Of a stretch of DNA of 46,341 nt, positions 8,545-17,179 are shown piece by piece. A program made the translations under genes and the position numbers. Source of the stretch: Comamonadaceae bacterium (lineage in GTDB: Bacteria; Pseudomonadota; Gammaproteobacteria; Burkholderiales; Burkholderiaceae_C). The notes beneath the pieces were generated by a model that saw only the letters and a list, made by a program, of their open reading frames with translations, did no database searches and had not been told where the DNA came from. The stretch is taken from contig CANCER010000028.1 in NCBI GenBank assembly GCA_947375135.1, positions 1 through 46,341 of the forward strand. The letters run 5' to 3'. The stretch's first letter is position 1, and each line of letters starts with the position of its first letter.

Positions 8545-9318
8545 ATGACGATCGACTGCATTCTCCAGACGCAAAAGCTCAGCAAAGAGTTCAAAGGCTT
8601 TGTGGCCGTGGACCGGGTGGACCTTTCCGTGCGACGTGGCAGTATCCACGCACTGATTGGCCCCAACGGCGCGGGAAAAACCACTTGCTTCAACCTGCTG
8701 ACCAAATTCATCAAGCCCAGCTCGGGCGTGATCCTGTTCAACGGGCAGGACATCACGCAGGACGCCCCGGCACAGATTGCGCGGCGCGGCATCATCCGCT
8801 CCTTCCAGATCTCCGCCGTGTTCCCGCACCTGTCGGTGCTGGAAAACGTGCGCGTGGCCCTGCAGCGCAAGATGGGCACCTCGTTTCACTTCTGGCGCGC
8901 CGAGAGTTCCCTGCACAGCCTGAATGACCGGGCACTGGAGCTGCTGGCTGCGGTGGACCTGGAAAGCTACGCGCACACGGTGACGGTGGAGCTGAGCTAC
9001 GGCCGCAAGCGCGCCTTGGAGATCGCCACCACCCTGGCCATGGACCCGGAGCTGATGCTGCTGGACGAGCCCACGCAGGGCATGGGCCTGGAAGACGTGG
9101 ACCGCATCCGCCAGTTGATCAAGAAGGTCGCAGCCAACCGCACCGTGCTGATGGTGGAGCACAACATGAGCGTGGTCTCCAGCATCGCCGACACCATCAC
9201 CGTGCTGCAGCGCGGCGCCACGCTGGCCGAAGGCCCCTACGCCGAAGTATCCAAAAACCCTGCCGTGATCGAAGCCTATATGGGCAGCGCCGACACCGAA
9301 CTGGTCGGAGCACACTGA
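8545..9318 (+). CDS. livG: Liv-type ABC importer ATP-binding protein 1 (LivG-like)
   Basis: This 257-residue ATPase is one of a pair energising a branched-chain-amino-acid-family importer. It has Walker A GPNGAGKTT near residue 36, a Q-loop region (IIRSFQISAVF), Walker B LMLLDEPTQGMG and the switch histidine in LMVEHNMSV. The signature is the subfamily variant LSYGRKRALEIA instead of LSGGQ. It opens a five-gene operon and its stop overlaps the next start by 1 nt (TGATG). The substrate cannot be assigned from the ATPase. Confidence 0.93.
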   Translation: MTIDCILQTQKLSKEFKGFVAVDRVDLSVRRGSIHALIGPNGAGKTTCFNLLTKFIKPSSGVILFNGQDITQDAPAQIARRGIIRSFQISAVFPHLSVLENVRVALQRKMGTSFHFWRAESSLHSLNDRALELLAAVDLESYAHTVTVELSYGRKRALEIATTLAMDPELMLLDEPTQGMGLEDVDRIRQLIKKVAANRTVLMVEHNMSVVSSIADTITVLQRGATLAEGPYAEVSKNPAVIEAYMGSADTELVGAH

Positions 9319-10022
9319 TGTCAATTTCTTACCTCGAAATCCGCGACTTGCACGCCTGGTATGGCGAGTCGCATGTGCTGCATGGCGTGAACTTTGACGT
9401 CAACGAAGGCGAAGTGGTCACACTGCTGGGCCGCAACGGCGCGGGCCGCACCAGCACAATGCGCGCCATCATGGGCCTGACCGGCAGCCGCAAGGGCTCG
9501 ATCAAGGTGCACGGCAAGGAAACGATTGCCGCATCCACCCACAGCATTGCCCGCATGGGGATTGGCTATTGCCCGGAAGAGCGCGGCATTTTCTCCAGCC
9601 TGACCACCGAAGAGAACCTCATGCTGCCGCCCGAACTGGCCAAGGGCGGCATGGGCATTGACGAGATTTACAGCATGTTCCCCAACCTGAAGGAACGTGC
9701 CAACAGCCAGGGCACACGCCTGTCGGGTGGCGAGCAGCAGATGCTGGCGGTGGCCCGTATTCTGCGCACCGGTGCCCGTCTTTTGTTGCTGGACGAAATA
9801 TCCGAAGGACTGGCCCCGGTGATCGTGCAAAAGCTGGCTGAAATGGTGAAGATGCTGCGTGCCAAGGGCTACACCATTGTCATGGTCGAACAAAACTTCC
9901 GTTTTGCCGCACCTCTGGCTGACCGCTTCATGGTCATGGAGCATGGCGAGATCCAGCAGGAGTTTACCCAGGCGCAGCTGCCTGAACGTATGGCCCAGTT
10001 GCACGCGTACCTGGGCGTCTGA
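9318..10022 (+). CDS. livF: Liv-type ABC importer ATP-binding protein 2 (LivF-like), Walker A Lys replaced by Arg
   Basis: This 234-residue LivF-like ATPase pairs with the preceding one. Its signature LSGGEQQMLAVARIL, Walker B LLLLDEISEGLAP and the LivF-typical MVEQNF are intact. The Walker A reads GRNGAGRTS, so the phosphate-contacting lysine is Arg44 (codon CGC at 9447-9449). Arginine at this place usually weakens ATP hydrolysis, so the importer may have one degenerate site, or this may be a subfamily trait. The gene starts in the stop of the previous one and is followed after 31 bp by the binding protein. Confidence 0.92.
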   Translation: MSISYLEIRDLHAWYGESHVLHGVNFDVNEGEVVTLLGRNGAGRTSTMRAIMGLTGSRKGSIKVHGKETIAASTHSIARMGIGYCPEERGIFSSLTTEENLMLPPELAKGGMGIDEIYSMFPNLKERANSQGTRLSGGEQQMLAVARILRTGARLLLLDEISEGLAPVIVQKLAEMVKMLRAKGYTIVMVEQNFRFAAPLADRFMVMEHGEIQQEFTQAQLPERMAQLHAYLGV

Positions 10023-10053
10023 TTTATCACTAACCCAAAACGAGGAAAACACT

Positions 10054-11268
10054 ATGAAACTGAAGAAACTTGCCGCTGTCTGCGCCCTGAGCTGTGCTGC
10101 CATGGCTGCCGTGTCCACCCCGGCCCAGGCCCAGGTATCGGGCGACGTGATCCGCATCGGCCTCATCACCGACATGTCCGGTCTGTATTCCGATATCGAC
10201 GGCCCTGCCGGTGCCGAAGCCATCAAAATGGCCGTCGCCGACATGGGCGGTGCGGTCAATGGCAAGAAGATCGAAATCCTGACGGCCGACCACCAGAACA
10301 AGCCCGACGTGGCTGCAGCCAAGGCGCGTGAATGGTTTGATACCCAGGGTGTGGACATGCTGATCGGCGGCACCAACTCCGGCACGGCCTTGGCCATGGC
10401 CAAGGTGGCTGCCGAGAAGAAGAAGCTGTTCATCGCCATCGGTGCCGGCACCTCCGCGCTGACCAACGAGCAATGCAACCCCTACACCGTGCATTACGCC
10501 TACGACACCGTGGCCCTGGCCAAGGGAACCGGTGGTGCGGTGGTGAAAGCCGGCGGCAAGAGCTGGTATTTCCTGACGGCCGATTACGCCTTTGGCGCTT
10601 CGCTGCAGAACGACACTTCCAACGTGGTCAAGGCCGCCGGCGGCACGGTGGTCGGTTCGGTCAAGCATCCCTTGTCTGCCAGCGATTTCTCCTCCTTCCT
10701 GCTGCAAGCCCAAGGCAGCAAGGCCCAGATTCTGGGTCTGGCCAATGCCGGCGGCGACACCATCAACGCCATCAAGGCGGCCAACGAATTCGGCATCACC
10801 AAGACCATGAAGCTGGCCGGTATGCTGGTGTTTATCAATGACATCCACTCCCTGGGCCTCAAAGCCACCCAAGGCATGTACCTGACCGACAGCTGGTACT
10901 GGAACAAGGACGCTGAAACCCGCGCCTGGAGCCGCAAGTTCTTCGAGAAGGTCAAGCGCATGCCCTCCAGCGTGCAGGCAGCTGACTATTCCGCTTCACT
11001 GCAGTACCTGCAAGCCGTCAAGGCAACGGGTACCGATGATGCCGACAAGGTGCTGGCCCAAATGAAGAAGACCAAGATCAATGACGTGTTCGCCAAAGGC
11101 GGCGTCATCCGCGATGACGGCCGCATGGTGCATGACATGTACCTGATGCAAGTGAAGTCGCCCGACAAATCGGTCGAACCCTGGGACTACTACAACGTGA
11201 TGGAAACCATCAAGGCGGATGTGGCGTTCACGACCAAGGCCGAGTCCAAGTGCGCTGCGTGGAAGTAA
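10054..11268 (+). CDS. Periplasmic substrate-binding protein of the Liv-type importer
   Basis: This 404-residue type I periplasmic binding protein starts with a clear Sec signal peptide (MKLKKLAAVCALSCAAMAA, cleavage probably after PAQAQ or AQA). The mature start IRIGLITDMSGLYSDIDG is typical of the family, as are DHQNKPDVAAAKAREW and the mid-domain TADYAFG. Two cysteines in the mature part (NEQCNP and near the C-terminus, ESKCAAWK) could form a disulfide. The ATG at 10054 is preceded by CGAGGAAAA. Members of this group bind varied ligands (amino acids, amides, aromatic acids), so the ligand is left open. Confidence 0.93.
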   Translation: MKLKKLAAVCALSCAAMAAVSTPAQAQVSGDVIRIGLITDMSGLYSDIDGPAGAEAIKMAVADMGGAVNGKKIEILTADHQNKPDVAAAKAREWFDTQGVDMLIGGTNSGTALAMAKVAAEKKKLFIAIGAGTSALTNEQCNPYTVHYAYDTVALAKGTGGAVVKAGGKSWYFLTADYAFGASLQNDTSNVVKAAGGTVVGSVKHPLSASDFSSFLLQAQGSKAQILGLANAGGDTINAIKAANEFGITKTMKLAGMLVFINDIHSLGLKATQGMYLTDSWYWNKDAETRAWSRKFFEKVKRMPSSVQAADYSASLQYLQAVKATGTDDADKVLAQMKKTKINDVFAKGGVIRDDGRMVHDMYLMQVKSPDKSVEPWDYYNVMETIKADVAFTTKAESKCAAWK

Positions 11269-11321
11269 TGGCCCCTACGGTAGCCCATTGCGTGCGGCGC
11301 TCTGCCCCACGAGGGGGCCGC

Positions 11322-11352
11322 GTTTTGCCTTGGGGCGGCCCGGCGGCAAAAC
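11322..11352 (+). repeat. Hairpin within a GC-rich intergenic element, binding protein to permease gap
   Basis: GTTTTGCC (11322-11329) and GGCAAAAC (11345-11352) form a perfect 8-bp stem around a 15-nt GC-rich loop. It lies in a 135-bp gap that also contains CCCCACGAGGGGG. Similar text between genes is, as I recall, a dispersed repeat in Comamonadaceae. It is placed to trim or attenuate transcripts between the highly expressed binding protein and the permeases. The role is inferred. Confidence 0.45.
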
Positions 11353-11403
11353 ATCGTACGCAGCACGGGCCTCGTTTGGTCCACGTCTGAAACAGGAGAT
11401 TTG

Positions 11404-12291
11404 ATGAGCGAGATATTCGGCATACCGATTCAGGCTTTCCTCGGGCAGTTGCTGCTGGGGCTGGTCAACGGTTCGTTTTACGCCATGCTCAGCTTGGGCC
11501 TGGCGGTGATTTTTGGTTTGCTGGGTATCGTCAACTTCGCCCACGGCGCGCTGTACATGATTGGCGCCTACGTCGCCTGGCTCAGTCTGGAGAAATTCGG
11601 GCTGAACTACTGGGTGGCGTTGGTAGTGTCGCCCCTGGTAGTGGGCCTGCTTGGGGTGGTGATTGAGCGTCTGTTACTCAAACGCCTCTACAAGCTGGAC
11701 CCGCTGTACGGCTTGCTCCTGACCTTTGGTTTGGCGCTGATTGCCGAAGGCGTGTTTCGGGACCAGTTTGGTGTTTCCGGCCAGCAGTATCCGGTGCCGG
11801 AGTTGCTGCAGGGCGCCACCAACTTGGGGTTTATGGTGCTGCCCAATTACCGGGCCTGGGTGGTGGTGTCCTGCCTGTCCATCTGTCTGGGTACCTGGTT
11901 CCTCATCGAGAAAACCAGCCTGGGCGCCACGCTGCGCGCCAGCACGGAGAACCCGCAGCTGGTGCAGGCCTTTGGTATCAACGTGCCCCTGATGGTGACC
12001 ATGACCTATGCCGGTGGTGCCGCGCTCGCGGCAATAGCCGGCGTGCTGGCGGCTCCGGTGATTCAGATTACGCCGCTGATGGGCTCCAACCTGATCATCG
12101 TGGTGTTTGCTGTCGTGGTGATCGGCGGCATGGGCTCGATTCTGGGCTCCATCCTCACCGGCGTGATGCTGGGGCTGATGGAAGGCCTGACCAAGGTGTT
12201 TTACCCCGAGGCCTCCAGCATCGTGGTGTTTGTGATCATGGTGATCGTGTTGATGGTCCGTCCGGCTGGCCTCTTTGGCAAGGAAAAATAA
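11404..12291 (+). CDS. livH: Liv-type ABC importer permease 1 (LivH-like)
   Basis: This 295-residue inner-membrane permease has about eight hydrophobic helices. It carries the family features GLVNGSFYAMLSLGLAVIFG, GIVNFAHGALYMIGAY near the N-terminus and the cytoplasmic coupling segment TSLGATLRASTENPQLVQAFGI. The ATG at 11404 is chosen because AGGAG ends 5 nt upstream; the TTG just before it is too close to that site. It pairs with the next permease to form the channel. Confidence 0.94.
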   Translation: MSEIFGIPIQAFLGQLLLGLVNGSFYAMLSLGLAVIFGLLGIVNFAHGALYMIGAYVAWLSLEKFGLNYWVALVVSPLVVGLLGVVIERLLLKRLYKLDPLYGLLLTFGLALIAEGVFRDQFGVSGQQYPVPELLQGATNLGFMVLPNYRAWVVVSCLSICLGTWFLIEKTSLGATLRASTENPQLVQAFGINVPLMVTMTYAGGAALAAIAGVLAAPVIQITPLMGSNLIIVVFAVVVIGGMGSILGSILTGVMLGLMEGLTKVFYPEASSIVVFVIMVIVLMVRPAGLFGKEK

Positions 12292-12292
12292 C

Positions 12293-13324
12293 GTGAGTGC
12301 GCCTGCTTCTTCCTCCGCCCCTTCTTCGACTTCTCCTTCGACGGCTGCGTCGGCTTCTTCCACTGGCGTGTCAGCCTCGGCCGCCACCACCTCCAGTCAC
12401 GGGCGCAAGCTCTGGCTCGTGGGGCTGGTTTTGCTGCTGATTGCACCCTTTGCCCACGTGTACCCCGTGTTCTTGATGAGCGCGCTGTGTTTTGCCATCT
12501 TTGCCTGCGCCTTCAATCTGCTGCTGGGCTATACCGGCCTGCTGTCTTTTGGCCACGCCGCATTCATGGGCTCGGCCGCTTATGTCACCGGCTGGCTGGT
12601 GCGCAGCGCCGGTTGGTCGCCCGAGGCTGCGGTGCTGGCCGGCACCCTGGGTGCCGCGGTTCTGGGCCTGCTGGTGGGCTTGGTCGGCATTCGCCGCCAG
12701 GGTATTTATTTCGCAATGGTCACGCTGGCCATGGCACAGATGATTTACTTCATCTGCCTGCAGGTGCCCTACACCGGTGGTGAAGACGGTCTGCAAGGCG
12801 TCCCACGCGGCAAACTGCTGGGCCTGTTGCCGCTGGACAATGACCTGGTGATGTACTTTGTGGTGCTGGCGATTTTTGTTGCGGTGTTCCTGGGCGTGGT
12901 GCGCATTGTGTATTCGCCCTACGGCCAGGTGCTCAAGGCGATTCGCGAAAATGAGCCGCGCGCCATCTCCCTGGGCTACGACGTGGACCGCTACAAGCTG
13001 CTGGCCTTTGTGCTGTCTACCGCCATTGCCGGGTTGGCCGGCTCTGTCAAGACGGTGGCATTGGGTTTTGCCACGCTGTCGGACGTGCACTGGTCCCTGT
13101 CCGGCGAGGTGGTGCTGATGACGCTCCTGGGTGGCATGGGCACCTTTGCCGGGCCTGTGGTGGGGGCCTTCACCATCACGGGGCTGCAATTCTTCCTGGC
13201 CGATCAGGTAGGCTCATGGGTCACGGTGATCATCGGAGCCATATTTGTATTCTGTGTGATTGCCTTTCGCAAAGGTATCGTGGGCGAATTACTGGCCTGG
13301 CAACAACGTCGCCAAGCCAAATAA
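12293..13324 (+). CDS. livM: Liv-type ABC importer permease 2 (LivM-like) with Ser/Ala-rich N-terminus
   Basis: This 343-residue permease has the LivM-type segments LLLGYTGLLSFGHAAFMG, the loop YSPYGQVLKAIRENEPRAISLGYD, and GGMGTFAGPVVGAF. Before the first helix lies an unusual 38-residue stretch made almost only of Ser, Ala and Thr. The GTG at 12293, 1 nt after the livH stop with AAGGA 8 nt upstream, is the best start, but later GTG codons cannot be excluded, so the low-complexity leader might be untranslated. The operon continues into ispF after 24 bp. Confidence 0.9.
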   Translation: MSAPASSSAPSSTSPSTAASASSTGVSASAATTSSHGRKLWLVGLVLLLIAPFAHVYPVFLMSALCFAIFACAFNLLLGYTGLLSFGHAAFMGSAAYVTGWLVRSAGWSPEAAVLAGTLGAAVLGLLVGLVGIRRQGIYFAMVTLAMAQMIYFICLQVPYTGGEDGLQGVPRGKLLGLLPLDNDLVMYFVVLAIFVAVFLGVVRIVYSPYGQVLKAIRENEPRAISLGYDVDRYKLLAFVLSTAIAGLAGSVKTVALGFATLSDVHWSLSGEVVLMTLLGGMGTFAGPVVGAFTITGLQFFLADQVGSWVTVIIGAIFVFCVIAFRKGIVGELLAWQQRRQAK

Positions 13325-13348
13325 GCCCCTTACAAGGGGATTCAGGGC

Positions 13349-13846
13349 ATGCAGTTTCGAATCGGAGAGGGCTGGGACATCCACGCCTTGGTGGAGGGCC
13401 GCAAGCTCCTACTCGGCGGCGTTGAAATTCCGTTTCACAAGGGCCTGCTAGGGCATTCAGATGCCGATGCATTGCTGCATGCGCTGACCGACGCCCTGCT
13501 GGGTGCGGCCGCTCTTGGCGACATCGGCACACTGTTTCCCGACACCGATGCGCAATTCAAGGGTGCGGACTCTGCCGTGTTGTTGGCCGAGGCAGCGCGC
13601 CAGGTGCGCGCTCGGGGCTATGAAATCAGCAATGTGGACTGCACGGTGATCGCCCAGGCGCCCAAGCTCGCTGCGTTCAAGCCGGCCATGCGTGCGCGCA
13701 TCGCAGGCATTTTGGGCATCACGGTGGATCAGGTGAATGTGAAAGCCAAGACGGCCGAGAAAATGGGGCCGGTGGGCGAGGGCCTGGCCATGGAGGCACG
13801 CGCCGTGGCCTTGCTCTTCAAAGCTGGGGTGCTCGTTTCAGTTTGA
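13349..13846 (+). CDS. ispF: 2-C-methyl-D-erythritol 2,4-cyclodiphosphate synthase
   Basis: IspF cyclises CDP-ME 2-phosphate to MEcPP in the MEP pathway. The 165-residue protein has the zinc site D-x-H in [13 protein letters not shown] and the third ligand in [20 protein letters not shown], then [19 protein letters not shown] near the end. Its ATG follows AAGGGG, which itself forms one arm of the small dyad CCCCTT-AC-AAGGGG (13326-13339). It is only 24 bp behind the importer permease, so it is probably co-transcribed with it. Its 3' end overlaps envZ by 29 nt, tail to tail. Confidence 0.97.
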   Translation: MQFRIGEGWDIHALVEGRKLLLGGVEIPFHKGLLGHSDADALLHALTDALLGAAALGDIGTLFPDTDAQFKGADSAVLLAEAARQVRARGYEISNVDCTVIAQAPKLAAFKPAMRARIAGILGITVDQVNVKAKTAEKMGPVGEGLAMEARAVALLFKAGVLVSV

Positions 13847-15227
13847 TATGTGCCGATAAGCCACCCATGTTCGAGTTGTGCACTGCGAACGCACCGCCCA
13901 TGCGGCGCATGGTTTTTTCCACAATAGCCAGACCCAGGCCAGCGCCTTTGGCTTCTGTGCGTGCGGCCTCGCCGCGGTAAAACGGTTTGGTCAGGTTGGC
14001 AATCTGATCTGGAGGTACGCCAGGGCCATGGTCGCGTACCTTGATGTAGACCCATTTGTCGCGCGCTACGGCAGAAACCTCAATCATGGCGATGCCGTCG
14101 TTTGCCGACTTGCCGTATTTACGGGCGTTTTCCAGCAGATTGGAAATGACCCGTCCCAGTTCCACATCGTCGGCCAGGACCCACAAGTCCGGTTCAATTT
14201 GTAGCGCGATCCTGGCGTCAGCCTGGTCTTGAAACGGGTAGGTGCAACTTTCAACGATGTCCTGGAGCGATACGGGCACGAGTTGGGCCCTGTCAGGGCG
14301 GGCGTAGTCCAGAAATTTGTCAATGATGGCGTCCAACTGCGCGATGTCCGCCGCCATGTGGGCCCGCGCGTCCAGGTCCGCTACGCTGAGTTCGGCCTCC
14401 AGGCGCAGGCGCGCCAGAGGGGTGCGCAGGTCGTGTGAAATGCCGGCCAACATCAGGGCGCGGTCCTGGTCCAGCTTTGCCAAGCGCTGGGCCATGCGGT
14501 TAAAACCGATATTGACCTCGCGGATTTCGCTGGTATGCACCGATTCATCCAGGCGGCTGGCGTTGAAGTCGCCCTCGCGTACCCGGCTGGCTGCAGAGGA
14601 CAAGGCCTTGAGCGGACGGTTGATCAGGCGCGCAATCAGAGCCGCGCCCATGAGTGACAGGCCGGCCGCCACCATCAACCAGATCACCCAGGTTTTACCG
14701 CCGGCGGGATTGAATCGCTCCAGATCGGTGAGAAACCAGTAAGGGTCGCCATCCATTTCAAAGCTGATCCACAGGCCGTTGACATCGTTGACCTGTTTGG
14801 CCACCACGGTGTCAGCCCCCAGGCGCTGACGCAGTTCACGGCCTATATCCCGCGCCGAGCCATCGTCATCCAGTGTGCTGAACCGGTCTGCGCTTTCCCG
14901 GGGGATGATGTGCAGACCTTCTTCCTGCGCCATCGTCTTGAGCAGTGAGAGCCGGGCTATCGCGTCCGCGTTGATGAGTGCGGCCCGACTCAAGTTAACC
15001 TGTGACGCAATCTGCCGTGCCGTCTGCACCGCACGCGGCTCAAATTCAAAGGCGCGCAGGGTTTGCAGCCAGGCCAGAATGCTGCCCAGCAATAGCAGGG
15101 CCAGCAAAAAAAAAGTACGCCAGAACAGGCTCAGTTCGCCCCTGGCAAAGCGCCTGCCAAGGGGTGCTGCATCTTCCAGCGCAGCGTCCTGCGGCTCCAC
15201 AAACACACCGGGGAGGGTCTGGTTCAC
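13818..15227 (-). CDS. envZ: EnvZ-like sensor histidine kinase
   Basis: This 469-residue inner-membrane kinase has a first helix at about residues 35-55, a periplasmic region, a second helix at about 178-200, HAMP, then HisKA with the phosphoacceptor His265 in [13 protein letters not shown]. The N box ([11 protein letters not shown]), G1 ([12 protein letters not shown]) and G2 ([10 protein letters not shown]) are present. The [18 protein letters not shown] text closely matches EnvZ. The GTG start overlaps the ompR stop by 4 nt (GTGA), so the two are translationally coupled. Osmotic or envelope signals are likely; the actual signal is unknown. Confidence 0.93.
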   Translation of the reverse strand: MNQTLPGVFVEPQDAALEDAAPLGRRFARGELSLFWRTFFLLALLLLGSILAWLQTLRAFEFEPRAVQTARQIASQVNLSRAALINADAIARLSLLKTMAQEEGLHIIPRESADRFSTLDDDGSARDIGRELRQRLGADTVVAKQVNDVNGLWISFEMDGDPYWFLTDLERFNPAGGKTWVIWLMVAAGLSLMGAALIARLINRPLKALSSAASRVREGDFNASRLDESVHTSEIREVNIGFNRMAQRLAKLDQDRALMLAGISHDLRTPLARLRLEAELSVADLDARAHMAADIAQLDAIIDKFLDYARPDRAQLVPVSLQDIVESCTYPFQDQADARIALQIEPDLWVLADDVELGRVISNLLENARKYGKSANDGIAMIEVSAVARDKWVYIKVRDHGPGVPPDQIANLTKPFYRGEAARTEAKGAGLGLAIVEKTMRRMGGAFAVHNSNMGGLSAHIKLKRAPQL

Positions 15228-15955
15228 ACAGCAGTTTCCGGGACAAACACGTAGCCCACACCCCAGACGGTCTGGATCATGCGCGGATTGGCAGGGTCGG
15301 CCTCTATCAGTTTGCGCAGGCGCGATACCTGAACGTCCAGGCTGCGGTCGAAGGGCTCGAACTCCCGTCCGCGCGACAGTTGGGCCAGCTTTTCGCGCGA
15401 CAGCGGAGTGCGTGGGTGGCGTACCAGGGCCTTGAGCATGGCGAATTCACCGGTGGTCAGAGTCACCTCCTCACCGCGCTTGTGCAGTGTTCTCGCACCC
15501 ATGTCGAAACTGAAGACGCCGAAACGCACCGTTTCGTTGTCGTTGGACGGTGCGCCTGGAGCCTCCGGGGTGGGCCGGCGGCGCAACACCGCATGAATGC
15601 GTGCCAGCAACTCGCGCGGGTTAAAGGGCTTGCCCAGGTAGTCGTCGGCGCCCACTTCCAGGCCCACGATACGGTCGACGTCCTCGCCCTTTGCAGTGAG
15701 CATGATCACCGGGGTCTGGTCGTTGGCAGCCCGCAGGCGCCGGCAAATGGACAGGCCGTCCTCACCCGGCATCATCAAGTCCAGGACGATCAGGTCTGCA
15801 GTCTCGCGCATCATCACGCGGTTCAGGGATTTTCCGTCTTCTGCCAGCAGCACTTCAAAGCCTTCCTGGGTGAGGTAGCGTTTCAGCAGATCGCGGATGC
15901 GGGCATCGTCGTCCACCACCAGAATTTTGTCGGGGCGGTCAGGCGTTTGTGTCAT
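15224..15955 (-). CDS. ompR: OmpR-like response regulator
   Basis: This 243-residue regulator has a receiver domain (ILVVDDDARIRDLL, phospho-Asp in LIVLDLMMPGEDGLSICRRLR, lysine in GKPFNPRELLAR) and a C-terminal winged helix ending VWGVGYVFVPE. The receiver text is very close to OmpR. The frame is open 74 codons further upstream, but the ATG at 15955 has GAGG nearby and begins the conserved part. It is the first gene of the pair and is divergent from the small exported protein, with a 147-bp gap that must hold both promoters. Confidence 0.95.
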   Translation of the reverse strand: MTQTPDRPDKILVVDDDARIRDLLKRYLTQEGFEVLLAEDGKSLNRVMMRETADLIVLDLMMPGEDGLSICRRLRAANDQTPVIMLTAKGEDVDRIVGLEVGADDYLGKPFNPRELLARIHAVLRRRPTPEAPGAPSNDNETVRFGVFSFDMGARTLHKRGEEVTLTTGEFAMLKALVRHPRTPLSREKLAQLSRGREFEPFDRSLDVQVSRLRKLIEADPANPRMIQTVWGVGYVFVPETAV

Positions 15956-16102
15956 GGGTGCCTCAAATATGGAACAAAGCGAATTTTGCGCGGCTTGCCG
16001 GGGGTCCACCAGACCTTGACATAATGTTACAAAAAATCGGCTGCAAGATGACAAGGCTTGCTGACAATGTAAGCTACCTTCCAGGTTGTCCCCCCTTATT
16101 TC

Positions 16103-16369
16103 ATGTTGCGCAGTTTTTTCGTTTTGATCCCTCTGCTGTCGCTCAGTCTGAGCTTGCGGGCGCAGGATGATCGCCAAAGAGCCTCCGCTTACCAGGAGGC
16201 GCAGTCAGCACTCTTGCAAGCACGCAAGCAGCAGCGTCGTGACGTTCTGCGCGAAACGTTGAAGGCGCAGGAGCAGGATGTGCCGGTCCCGGTGCGGCAA
16301 CTGAGCCCCCTGGAAAAGGCCCAGTTACGTGAGCAGTTGCGCCAGCAGCGGCAGGACTCGCCTAAATAA
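16103..16369 (+). CDS. Small exported hypothetical protein, Gln/Arg-rich
   Basis: The product has 88 residues. It starts with a signal-peptide-like segment (MLRSFFVLIPLLSLSLSLRAQ, cleavage probably after RAQ), followed by a charged helix rich in Gln, Arg and Lys, and a proline-containing hinge (VPVPVRQLSPLEKAQL). I recognise no domain. It lies 20 bp before the SIMPL-domain gene and divergent from ompR, so it may be a small periplasmic partner in the same transcript. There is no strong ribosome site. Probably real because of the signal peptide and spacing. Confidence 0.65.
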   Translation: MLRSFFVLIPLLSLSLSLRAQDDRQRASAYQEAQSALLQARKQQRRDVLRETLKAQEQDVPVPVRQLSPLEKAQLREQLRQQRQDSPK

Positions 16370-16395
16370 AAACTATAACTTCCGCAAAGGTGTGT

Positions 16396-17112
16396 ATGTA
16401 TAAGTTTCGTGGTTCCATTCTGTTGTCCATGGCCTTGGTTACGCTGTCTTGCGGCGCAGGAGCGCAGGTGGCAGCGCCCCCCGAACCACAAAATCTGGTT
16501 CGGCTCTCAGCGACCGGTACCGTGGAGGCGCAGCAAGACTGGCTGAGTGTTGTACTGTCCATCACCCGCCAGGGCAGCGACGCGAGCACCGTGCAAAACC
16601 AGTTGCGTGAGGCGCTGGAGAGTGCCGAAAGCGCCTTGAAAAAGACGGCGCAACCCGGTGCCATGGAAGTGCACAGTGGTGCGTTCAGCTTGCTGCCGCG
16701 CTTAGGCAAAGACGGAAAAATCAATGGTTGGATCGGAAGCAGTGAACTGATCCTCGAGGGCAGCGACTTTTCACGCATCAGCATCGCCGCAGCCAAGGCC
16801 CAACCGTTGGTGATTAGCAGCCTGGGTTTTGGGCTGAGCCGTGCGGCGCGATCGCAGCTGGAAACCCAGGCACAGACCCTGGCCATCGACAGCTTCAAGC
16901 GCAAGGCGGCACAAATCGCACAGGGTTTCGGCTTTGCCAGCTATACCTTGCGCGAGGTCAGCGTTGGTGCTGTATCCCAGATGGGTGAACCCATCCAGCA
17001 AAATATGGATGGTGATCCACGGGCGATGGCGGCGGCTTCCCGGCCTGTGCCTGTGGAAAGCGGCAAATCAGCGGTGGGGGTGATGGTTTCGGGCTCGTTG
17101 CAACTCAAATAG
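16396..17112 (+). CDS. SIMPL (DUF541) domain periplasmic protein
   Basis: This 238-residue exported protein has an N-terminal signal peptide (ILLSMALVTLSCGAGAQ) and one SIMPL/DUF541 domain. It shows the family start LVRLSATGTVEAQQDWLSVVLSI and the end VGVMVSGSLQLK. A cysteine in the signal region does not fit a proper lipobox. The ATG at 16396 has AAAGG 5 nt upstream and is preferred over the GTG at 16390. SIMPL proteins such as YggE are linked to oxidative or envelope stress, but their biochemical role is unclear. Confidence 0.88.
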   Translation: MYKFRGSILLSMALVTLSCGAGAQVAAPPEPQNLVRLSATGTVEAQQDWLSVVLSITRQGSDASTVQNQLREALESAESALKKTAQPGAMEVHSGAFSLLPRLGKDGKINGWIGSSELILEGSDFSRISIAAAKAQPLVISSLGFGLSRAARSQLETQAQTLAIDSFKRKAAQIAQGFGFASYTLREVSVGAVSQMGEPIQQNMDGDPRAMAAASRPVPVESGKSAVGVMVSGSLQLK

Positions 17113-17179
17113 CACCAGGGAATTACGGCCCGCGCGGCCACCTTGGTCGGTTTTGATGGCCTTCAAGCAATCCCGCTGA

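Noticed and set aside
16016..16021. TTGACA as a -35 box between ompR and the small exported gene
   Set aside because: No acceptable -10 stands 16-18 bp downstream on the same strand, and the opposite strand offers only weak matches, so no promoter is called.
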